Shown in pieces: positions 34,740-47,165 of a stretch of 64,000 nt of DNA. Numbering within the stretch: position 1 is the stretch's first letter; the number at the start of each line of letters is the position of its first letter. The translations under genes and the position numbers were made by a program. The notes beneath the pieces were generated by a model. The model searched no databases. It saw only the letters and a list, made by a program, of their open reading frames with translations, and had not been told where the DNA came from. The DNA lies in assembly GCA_002007465.1 (NCBI GenBank), contig LNAC01000032.1, positions 5,193,653-5,257,652 of the forward strand, in the 5' to 3' direction. Origin of the DNA: Ailurus styani. Taxonomy: Eukaryota; Chordata; Mammalia; Carnivora; Ailuridae.

Positions 34740-34985
34740 ACCACTCTCTCCCTTACCTGCCTGCCAGGTACAAAGGTCTGAGCCAGGAGTCCAAGCCATA
34801 AGGAGGTGGTGTGGCCACTGGATGGAGGAAGCCTGATTACCCAATGGAGCACAGCCTTGCCCTATACCTTGAACTGGATTGTGACATGAGCAAGGAAAAA
34901 AGCTATTGTGCTAAGCCAGAGATTTTTGTTACCACACTTGTTATAAATGTTCTCTGTTACAGCATTTACACTACTCTGAAGAAAA
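34740..34985 (+). repeat. LTR-like remnant
   Basis: ttgaactggattgtgacatg, agcaaggaaaaaagctattg, tgctaagccagagatttttg and gttctctgttacagc read like the 3' half of a MaLR/ERVL-type LTR. Short and decayed. Confidence 0.45.
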
Positions 34986-35629
34986 TACAGTTTTTTCCAT
35001 TGATCAAAACATGAGAAAATGAACAGAGGCAGTGGCAAAATATGTAGTGAAGAGGTAGACTCAATAAGCTTTTGAGACTGGGGCATTTGAGCAGAAGGGA
35101 GAGCAAAGACTGTGGGATGAGTTCTAGCTCTCTTTGTTTAAGTGGGTGGAAGTTTTAAATGGTACCAATTGAACAATCCAGTGAAGTTACCCAATAGGCA
35201 GGAGTAATATGGAGGCTGAGAGCCTGGGCAGAGGTCTCAAAAGGAGGAATCTACAAAGCAATCATCAGGGTACAGGTGATGGTTGAAGCCATGGGAAGGA
35301 ACAGTGGTAGATGGAATTTGTTGGGATGACTACTGAGAGGGAGAAGAGTACAGAGGTCATCTAATTAACAGAGTAGAATGCATAAAAGAGAATACCCCAG
35401 AAAGGGCAAAACTCCCAGAAAGAGAAAGGGCAAACTCCCAGAAAGGAAGAAAAATGATAGCAAAAGTAGCCCATTTTGAAGAAAAAACAGTTCGAAGAAT
35501 TATTAAATGGTAAAGTCAAATACTGCAAAGGGTTCTAATTTTAAACTTAAGAGGGTATTGGTGACCTTCATCAGGATAATTTTAATAGAGCTTTGATGTA
35601 AAATTCAGATCATTGTAGGATAAATGCCT
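34986..35629. repeat. Possible ancient LINE relic and local tandem repeat
   Basis: Phrases such as gagcctgggcagaggtctca and gagggtattggtgaccttca resemble an old L2/L3-class relic, but the match is weak. At 35397-35445 the unit cagaaagggcaaaactcc recurs imperfectly three times. No gene. Confidence 0.3.
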
Positions 35630-35760
35630 CATGATTTTATGGATGAATAAACAGACTGAAGGTGTTAAATCTTGACCAAGGTCCACGGTACATGTCGGAG
35701 ATTGGCTTTGAACTCTTGCCTATCTAAGACTACGACCCGTGCTCCTCCACTCTTCAAAAC
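35630..35760 (+). repeat. MIR SINE relic
   Basis: atggatgaataaacagactg, ttgaccaaggtccacggtac, attggctttgaactcttgcc and ctacgacccgtgctcctcca follow the 3' half of MIR in sense. Confidence 0.7.
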
Positions 35761-35764
35761 ACAG

Positions 35765-38730
35765 TAAGATGTGTTTTCAGATATAATTTTGATCATCATG
35801 TTGCTAAAGCAGTATAGGTGGCTTATAGAAACTGTAAAGGTCAATATTTTCAGAGAAAGGTACAGGCGAATTTTCCAAGACGATTCCCCTCCCATTCCCC
35901 CCCTCCCTGCTTTCTTTTTCTTAAGCTGATTGTATTGATTTTGTTGGTAACTTGGAGTTAAATTTTTATAACACAAATGGGTGTGTCACTGTTATATATT
36001 TTTAATAGTATTATTTTGGTTTTACAACACAGGTTGTATCAGTCTGCTGAAGTAAACTTTTTCCCTAAAACTACATCTAAATAAGATGACTGATAGAACT
36101 TTTTCCTCTCTAAAGTTGTATAAAACTTAATTAGCAAGATCAAAGGCTAGAAGAGTTTAATAGCCACAGTCACATTTACCAGATGCCTGGTTAGTAATTT
36201 AACATTTAAAGTATAATCCCTAAGCAAGTCAAAAACAGAAACAAATGTTTTTTTAGGAGATTTGACTTATGATGTTTTTTCTTCAATAAACCTAATGGAA
36301 AACCTTAAGTGCTGTTATAGAGCCCTATTTCAAAATAAGCTCCTTAGCAAAATAAATGAAAGACATGTAGAAACCTGAAGAAGCATTTATTCTTCAGAGC
36401 CAAGGTGTCTGCAAAACTCGTGGAGGAAACCTCTCTTTCTTTCATTTCATATAAAGACCATTTTGTGTGAAATAAAGGAAAGCAATTGGCATCACTTGAA
36501 CTCATTATTCATTAAATTTAACTATTTTGGGCTTGGCATGTACTGATTTCCTAATCTGGAATGCCTGCTAAGATATTTTCATTAAGATGTGTTATTTTGA
36601 GTAGTAAGGGACCTTCCAATTTAGGACTCAGAACATTCAATTTGGAGTGTATATAAAGTCAAGAATAAATACAGTCAGCATTATTAAACATAAACCTCGC
36701 TACTGCCCTACTTCGGTTGCAGTTTTTGATTGCATAATTCATTCTTGTTTATCCCCTTTGCATTTCTATAGCAACTATTCCTGTGGAATTTATGTGTTTG
36801 GTTGAAATGCCCCAGTAGAACAAAAAAGAAGCTTTTGTAAAATTTTTTTGAAGGCTGCATGTAGCGATGAGCAATGAGAAAGGACCAGTTTTGTTTGCAA
36901 AACAATTAAGAAATGTATCTCTTTATATGTGTTCAAATGTATGTGCAAACACACGTTGGATGCATGTCCCATTTTAAAGACCATAAGCGCCATCTGATTA
37001 CTCATATTTGCTTAAAATGGGGTGGCAGATGATAATCTCCTCTTAAAAATTAGTTGATAGGAAACAATTCAGAGAGCAGAGATATTCAGTCTCATCTAAA
37101 AAAAAAAAAAACCCAAAAACTCATGTTATTTTTAAGTTACCCATGTGGATTTTTGTAAAATATAAATAGAAAATGTAGCTATCAAATGCCAATTACATGT
37201 TACATAAGAGATAGGGTAATGGATACGCTCCATGTTTTAAGGGATACTATTTTGCAATGCACACTGCCACATGGGAAATTCAAAGGAAACATAAAATAGT
37301 TTACGAAAAAACAAAATTAAACTAAGTTTATTTTTATTTCTAAACCAAGCTTATATCTTAGCAATTGTAAAACATTTTGTTCAGTTGTTCTCATCAGGAC
37401 TAAATTTATCTTATTCAGACAATTCAGAAGCTTCACAAAATTTTTGCTTATGAAATTGAGATCTGACAAGATGTAGATTTCTAATGACTCTATTTCAGAT
37501 TCTGTTGTATGCTGGAAGGATAACATTGCAACTTCTAAATCTCTTACCAAACATTGAGACTGTTTAACACATTTTATAAAGACAATGAAAATAGAAAAAT
37601 TACATATTAACTAAATTTTGCATTTCTAACATTTTTAAACATGTTTTGTATGCCGGTGAAACAAGACTAAAATTTTGGCTTTTAGAATTAGAATAGTTGT
37701 TTTGTATGGTATTAGTTATATATAATAAAGGCAAGTAAAACAAAAACTTTGTAATTTCACACTAAATGTATTTATTAATTCATTGAACAAGTATGAATTA
37801 TTTAATCTGTGACAAGATATTCTACCTATATCTCTGGATACATAACAAAGGGTTAGCCACTCAATACTTTCTGAAACCTAGGGACTAATTCTTATTATCA
37901 CTGTGCAGTGAGATCATTTGGCTCAGATCCTGAGTAAAAGGGAAAAAAAGGAGCAAACAAAACAAATAAAAGTATACCAATGAGTTACAAAAACTACTAT
38001 TTAACTGGGTTGAGACCAAAGGTTGTTAGTGCCGTTGGCCACAACTATCTGAAAAGAGCCCAAAATGTCAAGCTGACCTCTTAACGGTGACTGGGTGAAT
38101 ACCAAGGTTCAGTGGTTTGTTCTTGATGTGCATCCAAACATTTGGATGTCTGTCCAACATTTTTAGTTAGAGCTTTTCCTTCTATTAATATAGTTTAGGG
38201 ACGTGTAAAGTAGGAGTTGAACATTTACGATACTATTTTTATCACTATACGAAACAAATGAAAGCAGTCTGTATTTTGAATGTATTCCCTTAAGTTCACA
38301 TGGGGCTAAAGTCGCTTGGCATTAGTTATTTATGCCTCGTTGTTAATAGCAAGAATACAGATGTTCTGAATTCAGAACCTGAGGGACAGACAATAGATAA
38401 GATCATTACAGGCTGTGGCATGCTCCGTGACAGAAATGGGTGATGCGAACGATGTTCATGGGCTGGAGGGGGTGGGAAGGAGGCCAAAGAGAAGCTCTCT
38501 TAGGAGGCAACACCTAACCTGAGGTCCAAAGGATGAGGAGCCCTGGGAAGAACCAGGGAAAGAGTGTTGCAGTTAGGCAGAACCAGGAGTGCAGAATTAT
38601 GCAGTGAAAGGAGTTCGTTGGTGAGGAACAGGAAGGAGGGTAGCTTATGCTCCACGAGAAAGGATCTTTCTGACTTAGGTGAGTTCATTTCTAGTGGAGA
38701 ATGCCCCGCTGTCTAGCACGAGAGCCTGTG
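35765..38730. other. Repeat-poor non-coding stretch
   Basis: About 3 kb with almost no recognisable transposon and no exon. The part around 36040-36700 has a mixed, non-decayed look and is a candidate for conserved non-coding sequence. A weak ancient LINE-like phrase lies near 38490-38690. Confidence 0.4.
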
Positions 38731-38734
38731 TTGC

Positions 38735-39080
38735 GCTACAGTAACCAACCGTCCCCAATCGCAGCCACTGCAAACAACGGTATTTTTTTCTCACTCACTC
38801 CGTCCATCCATTGCAGCCGGCCAAGTGCTCTGCTCGGCGTGCTCCTCAATCCAGGACCCTCGCTGACCGGGCAGTCATGACCTGGAACACAGCGGTTATG
38901 GTGGCAGAGTAAAAAGCAAGCATGGCACGTCCAGTGCAGCCTCTTAAAGCTTAGCACACGTCGCTTCCACTCGCATTTCATTGGCCAAAGCAGTGACTAA
39001 TCTCAAGTCAGGAAGGAAGCGCCCTTTTCCAGCGTGCCTGGGAGATGAGTAGGACTGGAAGTATTGATGAGAGGTAGTGA
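38735..39080. repeat. Ancient L1M-3'UTR-like relic
   Basis: Comparatively GC-rich text (cgctgaccgggcagtcatga, cctggaacacagcggttatg, cttccactcgcatttcattg, gccaaagcagtgactaatc) resembling a common old mammalian repeat related to L1M 3' ends. The 168-residue minus-strand frame over it is fortuitous. Confidence 0.4.
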
Positions 39081-39089
39081 TATCCCCTG

Positions 39090-39235
39090 TGTGGGTCAGT
39101 GGATGACCTGGAATTGCATGTACAAGTTGTGAGGGTGTGTGTGGGTGGGGGGGTGTGACTTCAGGGAAAAGTTCCGTTGCTTTAATCAGATTCTCAAAGG
39201 AAATCTGTGACACAACAATGATTAAAAACCGCTGG
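39090..39235 (-). repeat. hAT MITE relic
   Basis: On the minus strand it starts CAGCGGTTTTTAATCATTG, then CCTTTGAGAATCTGATTAAA and an aacttttccc segment, which follows a familiar non-autonomous hAT family. The other terminus is not clear. Confidence 0.5.
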
Positions 39236-39239
39236 ACCA

Positions 39240-41105
39240 GCTGAAAACTGTCATGTAAACAGATAATTGCTATACAAGGCAATTTGCAGCATGAGTGAAA
39301 GTCTGAAATGATTAAAATGTTGTGAGTGGGGGATGTGTGCACGTGCGTATGTGCACACAAGTGTGTGTGGTGATAAGGCAGACGTTGAGCAAATTCATAG
39401 ATCAAAGAGTGGAAGGCAGAGACCAGAGAGCAGTGGATTAAAGAGCCCAAAGGGCTAGGGGAAATGACTGAAGCCCCAGAAGGTGTCTGGGGAGATGGTG
39501 TCCAATATTCTCTACAAGTGTTAACGTTAGGGATCAGCTAATTCCCCAATGGGATTAGGGAGGAAAGAAGGGAAAAGGAAGATGCCCCCACGGCTGGGCT
39601 GCAGGTGGAAGGGAAAGAGAGGACCTCTGTTTTGTCAGATAGATGGACAAGGACAGCTACTTAGACTGAGGGGATCCTAGAGCAGGTTGACAATTCAGAA
39701 CAGCTGTAGGGGAAATCTGAAACAGAGCTGACTGGGGACAAATGAAAGGACTGCCAGTAGCACTGAGGGCTCAGCTGATGTTGGAGAACATAGATTTGGT
39801 GCGGCGCCAGGACACAGAGTTATGGGATTTTTCCTTATCCATGCTCAGCTGCCTGGAAGCAGGAGCTGAGAAAGTTAACGGTTGGATGGATCTGAGGCTG
39901 GGGATTGGCAGAGCAGGTGTGACAACATGTTCTGCTGATAATATGAAGTTCAAGAATCTCTGAGCAGGCAAGAAGGACTAATATGACTTTTAATTTTTAA
40001 AATTAAGCTGGTCGGTAATGGCGAGAAGCCACTTTGCCCCTCTAGTTGCTCTTTGTGAGTTGAAGTTCTCACTCCCTGGACAATTTTGTTTTGTCGTGAA
40101 TTCATAACTGATGTAACCTCTAGAACCAGTATGGTCAAGAGTAAGCAGTGTAGCTTATTTCTTACAGCTTGAGTAAGGGTAATCGTGCTACAGCCACATA
40201 AGATTTTATGGGGTTCCTCATACTCCCTTACTTATTCCTCTAGTAAAATCTCACAGAAGAAAGGTAAAAGAAAAATCTCTAAAAATATAATTACATACTC
40301 AGAGACAGAATTGCTTAGCTAAGCATCTTATTATTAATTAGTATTTTGTATATTTTGCTGCCTTGGCTGCTACTAAGACATTGTATTTAGGGAAACTATT
40401 AAATGAAGACAAAAGAAAAACATCTGGAGTAGCTTAGCTCCAAAGCAGAGTGCGGTGTGAAGTAGCGTTGTATTGCGTGCCTCTTTCCACAGTTGCCTGC
40501 CAAGTCCCTGAATTTCCCTGATTTCAGGGAGGTTACATCATAAGCATTTGATTAAAAACCGTGTTGCTGTTCATAAAGGCTGCACATGCATACTTAAGGC
40601 AAACACAACCGTGATGCTAATTCTTCTGGCTTTCTTGAAAGCTGTCTTTTCACTTTCCATCTCCTCAGAATGGAGGTTTTGTCTCTGATGTGTCTCTTGA
40701 TGACTGACAGGTGAGGTGAGCAAGTCTGATCATTTAGAATTATGTTTGAGGCTGAGATTAAATGAGATTTTTCACATCCTTCCCCAACAGAAAGGAGTCA
40801 GATAGCAGGAGGCAAGCAAGTTAAAATTCTAAAAGGAGGTTGTTGCTACAAATGGCTCTTCCCCAGAAGACCCTCTCAGAATTTCGGTTGTTGATAACTA
40901 GCAGGTTTTATCTCCAGGAACTAAGTCTCTCTTCGCTTCTGGGCTGCCAACTTGTAGACAATCTTCAGCTGAGGCAGCACTGCCAGAACGAATAGCTGGA
41001 GAATCTCCTCGACTCTCTATTTATTTTAGAGTATGATAATTTGAGGGAAAATTAAAATTGCCAGTTTTCCATTACATACGAAAGCTCTCAGTGCCGGTTA
41101 TCTCA
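39240..41105. other. Non-coding, mostly unassigned
   Basis: No exon or firm repeat. The interval 40470-40720 is repeat-free and holds a self-complementary ccctgaatttccctgatttc/aggg neighbourhood. It is another place to test for conservation. Confidence 0.35.
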
Positions 41106-41109
41106 TCAG

Positions 41110-41262
41110 ACCTCACAAATATATTTCTGCAGAAAACTGTGTAAACAGATGGAAAAGCCAAGAAAAGGGGGGATTAATGTCTGGTCAAAGGCCACACAGT
41201 GTGTTCAGGGGAGGGCTGGGCACCTGCGCCTCCGGACTGATCGGACCGAGCTCTTCCTGTGC
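41110..41262 (+). repeat. Probable MIR SINE relic
   Basis: tctggtcaaaggccacacag followed by gagggctgggcacctgcgcc mirrors the MIR line ggtcacacagctagtaagtggcagagctgg. Strongly diverged. Confidence 0.4.
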
Positions 41263-41419
41263 TAGCCCCGGACAAGGCAGCGTGCAGATGCCCAGATCGT
41301 GGAGTCAACACTGAGCAGAGGGCTACCGATGCAAGGGCCAAGGATACTAGGTTTTGAATCTACACATGTTGGCTGCAACAAGCGGTTCTTGAGGCCCAGA
41401 GACTAGGAGCAGTCTGAGA

Positions 41420-41500
41420 GCAGGGACTGTCCATTTATCTTTGCAAATGGCACCAACCTCAGTGCCTGGCACAGCGCTGGAAATCCACTCAATGGTGAAT
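41420..41500 (+). repeat. L2 3'-end fragment
   Basis: gagagcagggactgtccatt and tcagtgcctggcacagcgct match the end of L2. Confidence 0.55.
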
Positions 41501-41544
41501 CCTGTCGAATATATTCAGCGCCTTTAACAAGGACTCAAATAATC

Positions 41545-42085
41545 TCATTTCTCTGCTCAACATGTTGCCATGGCTTCTCATTCTACTCAGAGTTCAAGTC
41601 AAAGCCCTAACCCAGGTGACTTGCTCTCTGTCGCCTGTGACACTGTGATACCTATTCTCCATTCCCCCTTCTCTCCCCACACACCCTCCTTCCATTCCTT
41701 TTCTGTGACCCTTGACTGTTCTTTAGGCCTGGGCCCTTGCTCTACATCCCTGAAAGGCCACCTCCCTTACTTCCTTCAAGATTCTGCCCAAGTGTCATTT
41801 TTCATTGTCCTATTTCTATTGGCCTTGTCCCAGCTCCCTGCCCACCTGTACCCTTGAGCTCCCTCAACCTGTTCTTCCATAGCACTTACCGCCTTCTGAC
41901 TCTCACGATATCATTTACTTATTGCATTGATGTTTTGCTGTGTCTCTTTTGCTAAGACATTTAGACTACAAGGGCAAAGATTTTTGTCTATTTTTGTCAC
42001 TAATATCCCTAGCATTCCATCCAGTGCCTGACACATAGAGAATGCTTTGTAAATAATTGTTGTAAATTAATTGTTAAATTAATAA
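41545..42085 (+). repeat. L2 LINE 3' part
   Basis: In L2 order: aagtcaaagccctaacccag, acacaccctccttccattcc, cttccttcaagattctgccc, catagcacttaccgccttct, ttagactacaagggcaaaga, agtgcctgacacatagagaa, and taaataattgttgtaaatta. A long, well readable copy, without an ORF. Confidence 0.85.
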
Positions 42086-42344
42086 AAGTGGATCAGCAAA
42101 TCTAGTGGATAGATGAGTTGGAAAGTGGAAAGAATACACCTTTAAAGCCAGCTATAAAGGTGAGCCATCAGTTGAGGTCAATTTATAGAGGCAAACATTC
42201 ATTTTCATATTCAGAATCTCTTGTAATTCATGATGAACTTGGCCAACTTTCAGAGTCCAAGCTGTGGACATGCAGCCTATTAACTGTCAAATTCTCTAGT
42301 TAACATGTAGTTCAATCCCTGATGAATTCAGACAGAGCACATGT

Positions 42345-42510
42345 GTGGTTTAGTATTTCCCAAAATGGAGTATGAGGCCCTCTGCATTAGAATTGCTTGA
42401 TTAATATTAAGGTTACCAAGCCTTACCTAGTTTACTGAATAACCTCCGAGAGATTATTCTTAGATCTCCAGGTGATTCAGATGAATGAAAATTTGTGAAT
42501 TACTAGTACA
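42345..42510 (+). repeat. MER5-like hAT MITE
   Basis: tatttcccaaaatggagtat at one end and atctccaggtgattcagatg near the other fit the MER5 layout. Terminal repeats decayed. Confidence 0.6.
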
Positions 42511-43001
42511 TAGATGATCTATAGAAAATGATGGAGCTGTAGTAGAACAGGATCTCTTATTGTAGTTCAGTTATTCTATAGGATACTGATAAGATTGCAA
42601 TTTAAAAAAAGTGTTCCTGGAATGAATAATGGAGACTCTGAGTTAAGTAGATTTTCTCTTTTTCTTTTAATTAGAAAACCTTTAATAAGTTGACATTCCT
42701 GTGAATTCCCAGTGGCAGGATATAGTATATAGCACCCCAGCTTTATTTCATTGTGGGTATCTTTTTAGGTACCTCTTAGTAACTTTTAGGTAGAGGTGGT
42801 TTTGTTTTGTTCTAAAGAAAAAGTCTGAGCTTTGCTGTTAGAGATAATATCTAAGATTTTTTCCTTATTCTAACAATCTATAATTCTCTGTAATTGTCTT
42901 TTTTGTTAACTCACCTTAGTTTGTGATCTAAGAAAAAGTATGAAATACTTTATCTGCGTTTCATTGTTCCTAGGACTCATCCTTGCAAATGAAAAAATGT
43001 G

Positions 43002-43033
<32 letters not shown>

Positions 43034-44200
43034 TCTCATAGACACACACACACACAATGTGTGAGAGAGGAGTAATGCCAGTTCAGAGGGCCCACAGAAG
43101 AGCTTATGTACATACACCTGAATGAGTTGGGTCTGTTTGTTAAAGTAAAATTTGTAGGTTAGTAAGTGAGGGTTCTGTCTTTTGTATGCTGCTTATATGT
43201 TCGAGGGATTCACATGTATTCATATCTTACTGGGTAGAAGCACGCACAGGACCTGTTCCTCCGTATTGATCACCGCAAATCTATTCCTTATGTCACTTTC
43301 TATTCCTTTGGCGTGGCCCCTGGAAACAAGATAGGTATGTGCCTGGAATAAACTGCCTTTTCCCCTTTTGAAAGCCATTTGAGGACTACGGCACATTACA
43401 TCCTTCTGTGTAATGGAAGTATCCACACATGGGCAATCGCTGTCTACAGATGTAATGAACCAAGTGGGAGGTAATGAGAAGTGACTGTCACACCATCTCT
43501 AGGGCCCTGTTCCTCCCGCCACACAATTACACTGTGACCCTAGAGAAACCGAGAAGACTGTGGCATTCTTCCCCCTTCCTAATGGTCTTAAAATCAGGCC
43601 TAGCTTACCAGGGGGAGCTAAAATGCAGCATTCTTCATTTAACAGTCAGAGGATGTCCAAGGAAATATATGATTATAATACGGGAGGCTGTTCTATACAC
43701 AATCGCACACTGTTTCCTCAGTTCTGACTTGGCCTCTTGCCTGAAAGATGCCAGTAGACTTAAGACAGTTCTTTCCTGCTTTCCCCTGGCATGTGTTTTT
43801 GGGGTGAGAACTGTTACTTCTTTCATAACAGGAGAGTCCAGGGCTCAGGCGGGTGGGCAGAGCTGCAGTCAGGTTAGAGGAATACATGCCACAGCTTTAC
43901 AAAAAGAAACTCCTCTCTTAAGTAATGATGATAAATGCAGCGAGAACCGCTTCTGGAGGCTACGTCTCACCAATCCTATTTCTGAGTTGTGTTTCACAGA
44001 GTGCATTGATTACAGTGACCATTCCCACTGGCGTATTCTTGTGGCAAGGGAGAGGTTGGCAGGGTTGCAGAAAAGGTAGAGGGTTGCCTGCTGAGTCAAC
44101 TTTTAGAGAGCATACAGAAAGTGCAAAAAGGTGGAAGCCTTTTAAAATTCCTTTCATTGTCTTCATTTTGCTCTTAGAGCTGTGGCTTGCCCATGCTCTG
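42511..44200. other. Non-coding, with a CT/CA microsatellite
   Basis: No named transposon and no defensible exon. A (CT)n followed by (CA)n lies at 43001-43057. The 201-residue open frame at 43474-44079 shows no motif I recognise and is treated as chance. Confidence 0.35.
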
Positions 44201-44780
44201 AGGGAAGTCTGCCAACCGCTTGCTGAATAGTGAATGGGAACAAGCTGGGCTGCTGTGTTGCTTGGCAAAGAGAGAATAGCAGCGCAGGCTGGCTGCTGGA
44301 TGGAGGACACCACTTCCCCTCCTCTGTGCCTCTGCCTGCAGGAAGCCCCCAGGTGGCATTAGGGAGCATTAGCGTGTAAATCACAGAGCCTGCTAATTTC
44401 TCACCACTTCATTAGCTGACAGTTCAATGAAAGCGCTCTCCTGCCATTCACCTCACGTCTGTGGCGCTGACGCCTCTCATCAGCAGAAGCAGAGTTCAGG
44501 CTTTCTGTGTTGACACGCTCGTGACTTTTTGGTCGCCCCCCTCAGCGTGTGCTAGTTTATTCTCTGACCCTGCTACTAGCAAGTACTTCCTTGGACATCC
44601 TTGCAACACCTACCTCAGATTTCCTTTTGATTCACACTTGGATTAGTGGTGCCAGGAAGAGCTGGAGCTTTTCTCCATCCTGTCTCCGTCTTTTTTACGG
44701 GATGGGTTTGAAGATCTACCACAGGGTAATAAAATGATTCTCTATATTTTAAAGGACTCTCCCTCACAGCATTACTTATA
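44200..44780. other. Repeat-free stretch, candidate regulatory sequence
   Basis: Mixed-composition DNA without recognisable transposon. Around 44390-44460 it holds closely spaced ctaattt, cattagctgacag and gttcaatgaaag words, which are homeodomain-like and TGACAG (TALE-type) motifs. Regulatory function is only inferred. Confidence 0.3.
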
Positions 44781-44784
44781 ACCA

Positions 44785-44965
44785 ATTTTTTTTGAGAACT
44801 TACTATGTGATAGGTATTGTTTTAAGTACCTTACAAGCTATTGAATCTTGTTACTTCTATTTTATGTAAGAGGAAACAGAGAGGTTAAGTTTGTTGCCAA
44901 GGACACACAGCATTTAAACACAGGAAGTCTGCAGCCAGAGCCCACACTCTAAGTACTAAGGCATT
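44785..44965 (+). repeat. MIR SINE relic
   Basis: gagaacttactatgtgatag, gtattgttttaagtacctta, aagaggaaacagagaggtta, ccaaggacacacagcattta, gcagccagagcccacactct: nearly the whole MIR in sense order. Confidence 0.85.
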
Positions 44966-45207
44966 TTCCCTTAATTATTCAATTACTTGGTTAATTCCTG
45001 GATTAATTCAGCAAACATTAAGGAAGCACCAAATATGTGGCATGTATGTCAGAGTTTAACTATTGGAGTTGAGCTCTCCTTTGATTTTCATTTCCACCTG
45101 AGAGGGTATGTGTTGAGCACCCCCTATGTCTCTAGAGTTGTGCTCATGGAGATGCAAGAGAAATATGGGTGTGACCTTGTCTTTGATAAATTTACAGACT
45201 TGTAGAC

Positions 45208-45396
45208 CAGAGGGTGTCAAGTTTTTCTTTATAAAGGGGCAGATAGTAAATATTTTTGAAATGAAGGTCATATGATTTCTGTCCCAGTAAGTGTAAAAGC
45301 AGCCATAGACAATACGTGAGTAAATAAGCATGTCTGCATTTAATAAAACTACAAAAATAAATAGGCCGTATTTGGCTTATGGGCTGCCTGCTATAG
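45208..45396 (+). repeat. hAT-type MITE (second copy)
   Basis: cagatagtaaatatttttga, aaaagcagccatagacaata, gcatttaataaaactacaaa, ggccgtatttggcttatggg. Same family as 32108-32318. Confidence 0.75.
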
Positions 45397-45649
45397 AGAA
45401 TAAGAGCAGCCCTAAGAGAACCATATAGAACAGTAAATAATGACAGTGTAACTGAACACTGAACTGTGCGTTCCTGCCAGTGAGACGCACAAATGAAATA
45501 GTGTCGGAGAATAAAGAGACTGGTGTGCATTTTAGTGATTAGGCAAATGGTTTCTAGAGGTGGAGCATGAATCTTTCCTAAAGTGGAAAGTGTCTCAGAC
45601 GTACCTGTGAGGCTGTTAGGTGGGTCTCATGAACCAGCCCCTGGTTTTT

Positions 45650-46185
45650 GTTCCTGTGTATGGCAGGCAAGCTGGTTGCCTAATATCCTTTGTCTCTTCC
45701 TTCCTTGCTAACAGAACCCCAAATCTGTTTGACATCACCATGTCTTCACCTCTAATGACACAACATTTATTAAAGGCAGTCTTAACAATTGTATTCTCTA
45801 ATTTCCCAGCCCTATGATCCAATTCTGATCAATTAGAAGTAGGGGATGCCAACTAAGCTAACACACAGAGAGAGAGAGAGAGAGAGAGATCTTTGGCCTT
45901 TCTGATCAAGGGGACAGACAAAGCTAGCTCCTCATACCCCTCATGTTTTCCGGCCACCATGTGAACATGAAGCCGAGCTGGGACAGCCATCCTGGTGCCT
46001 TGGAGGAGTAAGCCAACATGTGGTGTGTGGGGGAGGGGGCAGAGAGGAGGAGAGGGGGCCTTGGATGAAGGTAGGAGCCTTCACTCCTACCGCACAGGGG
46101 CTGGCTGCCTACCCCAAGCTCTGCCAACAATTAACTAAATGTTTTCATTGCTTTAAGTCGCTGTTAGTTAAGTAACAAATGTGGC
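45650..46185 (+). repeat. Probable LTR remnant with (AG)n array
   Basis: tctcttccttccttgctaac, agaaccccaaatctgtttga at the left and attgctttaagtcgctgtta at the right fit a MaLR/ERVL-like LTR. An (AG)n array lies at 45867-45889. Family uncertain. Confidence 0.4.
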
Positions 46186-46578
46186 TTTTAAAATATTTCA
46201 GGAGAACTACCTAGAAGTTCCTTACTTCTAGAAGTTTTCCACTCTCTTAGACCTCTCAATAAATTGTGCTAAATCAGATGAGGATTATTTCTGATACTTT
46301 GCACTTTCTTGGTATCTCCTTCTCCACTATACATTAATTAGAAGACAAAAACATGGAGTATCAGCCATTTAATATTCATTTAAATATTAGCATAATTGTC
46401 TTAAATAATTGCTGACACTATTTTCCTACCCTTGTTTTCTCTTTGGCTTTCTAAGCTCGCCTCTTAATTTTCTTTCCCATATTACATTATTCATTTGTCT
46501 TATAGACAGTCTTTCTACACATTTTCCATTTTAATGTAGCCTGTCACATGGTGTCGCGAGTATGGGGTCCTTGGAGTC
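46186..46578. other. Non-coding, nothing recognised
   Basis: AT-rich, no gene or named repeat. Confidence 0.4.
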
Positions 46579-46791
46579 TGAGTTTTATTTTATACATTTT
46601 TAAAAAATTTGACAGAGAGAGAGAGAGTGAGAGGAGGAACACAAGCAGGGGGAGTGGGAGAGGGAGAAACAGGCTTCCTGCTGAGCAGGGAGCCCCATGT
46701 GGGGCTCCAGCCCAGGACGCTGGGATCATGACCTGAGCCGAAGGCAGACACTTAGCGACTGAGCCACCCAGGTGTCCCGAATCTTATTTTA
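46579..46791 (-). mobile_element. CAN-SINE
   Basis: Body about 46593-46778: aaaatttgacagagagagag, caggcttcctgctgagcagg, gggctccagcccaggacgct, ctgagccacccaggtgtccc. Imperfect duplication gagttttatttta / gaatcttatttta. Confidence 0.92.
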
Positions 46792-46819
46792 AAAAGTTTC
46801 ACCTAAACTTCTTCGACTG

Positions 46820-46861
46820 TCATTCATTCATTCATTCAGTCATTCATTCATTCATTCAGTA
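46820..46861. repeat. (ATTC)n tetranucleotide repeat
   Basis: Nine or so cattcatt-type units with two cagt interruptions, next to an L2/MIR-like phrase. Confidence 0.85.
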
Positions 46862-46974
46862 AATGTTAACTCTTACATACCAGCCACTGTTCTATGTGCC
46901 ACAGAATTAGGAGAAACAAACATCAGAAACTCTTCGTTTTTCTACCCTCTTTCCTCTGGGCTGTCACACACATA

Positions 46975-47165
46975 CTCATTCTGTAAGACCCAACGTAAGT
47001 GCTATTTCCTCCATGAAACTAGAAGTGACCCACTCTTTGGCTCTTTTCAGAGTGCTGGTATATTACGTTTATTGGTATACATCCTTGTCTGGATGCTAAA
47101 TTCCTCTAGGGGAGCTCCTGTGTCATTTTAACCTTCCCTTAGCATCTAGCACTATGTTGCCCCTT
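46975..47165 (+). repeat. L2 LINE fragment
   Basis: taagtgctatttcctccatg, atgctaaattcctctagggg and cttagcatctagcactatgt fit the 3' part of L2 with an internal gap. Confidence 0.6.

Noticed and set aside
38944..39450. A 168-residue minus-strand frame, histidine-rich
   Set aside because: It spans two old repeat relics and a GT-rich stretch; the histidines and threonines come from the simple repeat.
43474..44079. A 201-residue plus-strand frame in unique DNA
   Set aside because: No recognisable domain and irregular composition; antisense and shifted frames of similar size overlap it, which points to chance.
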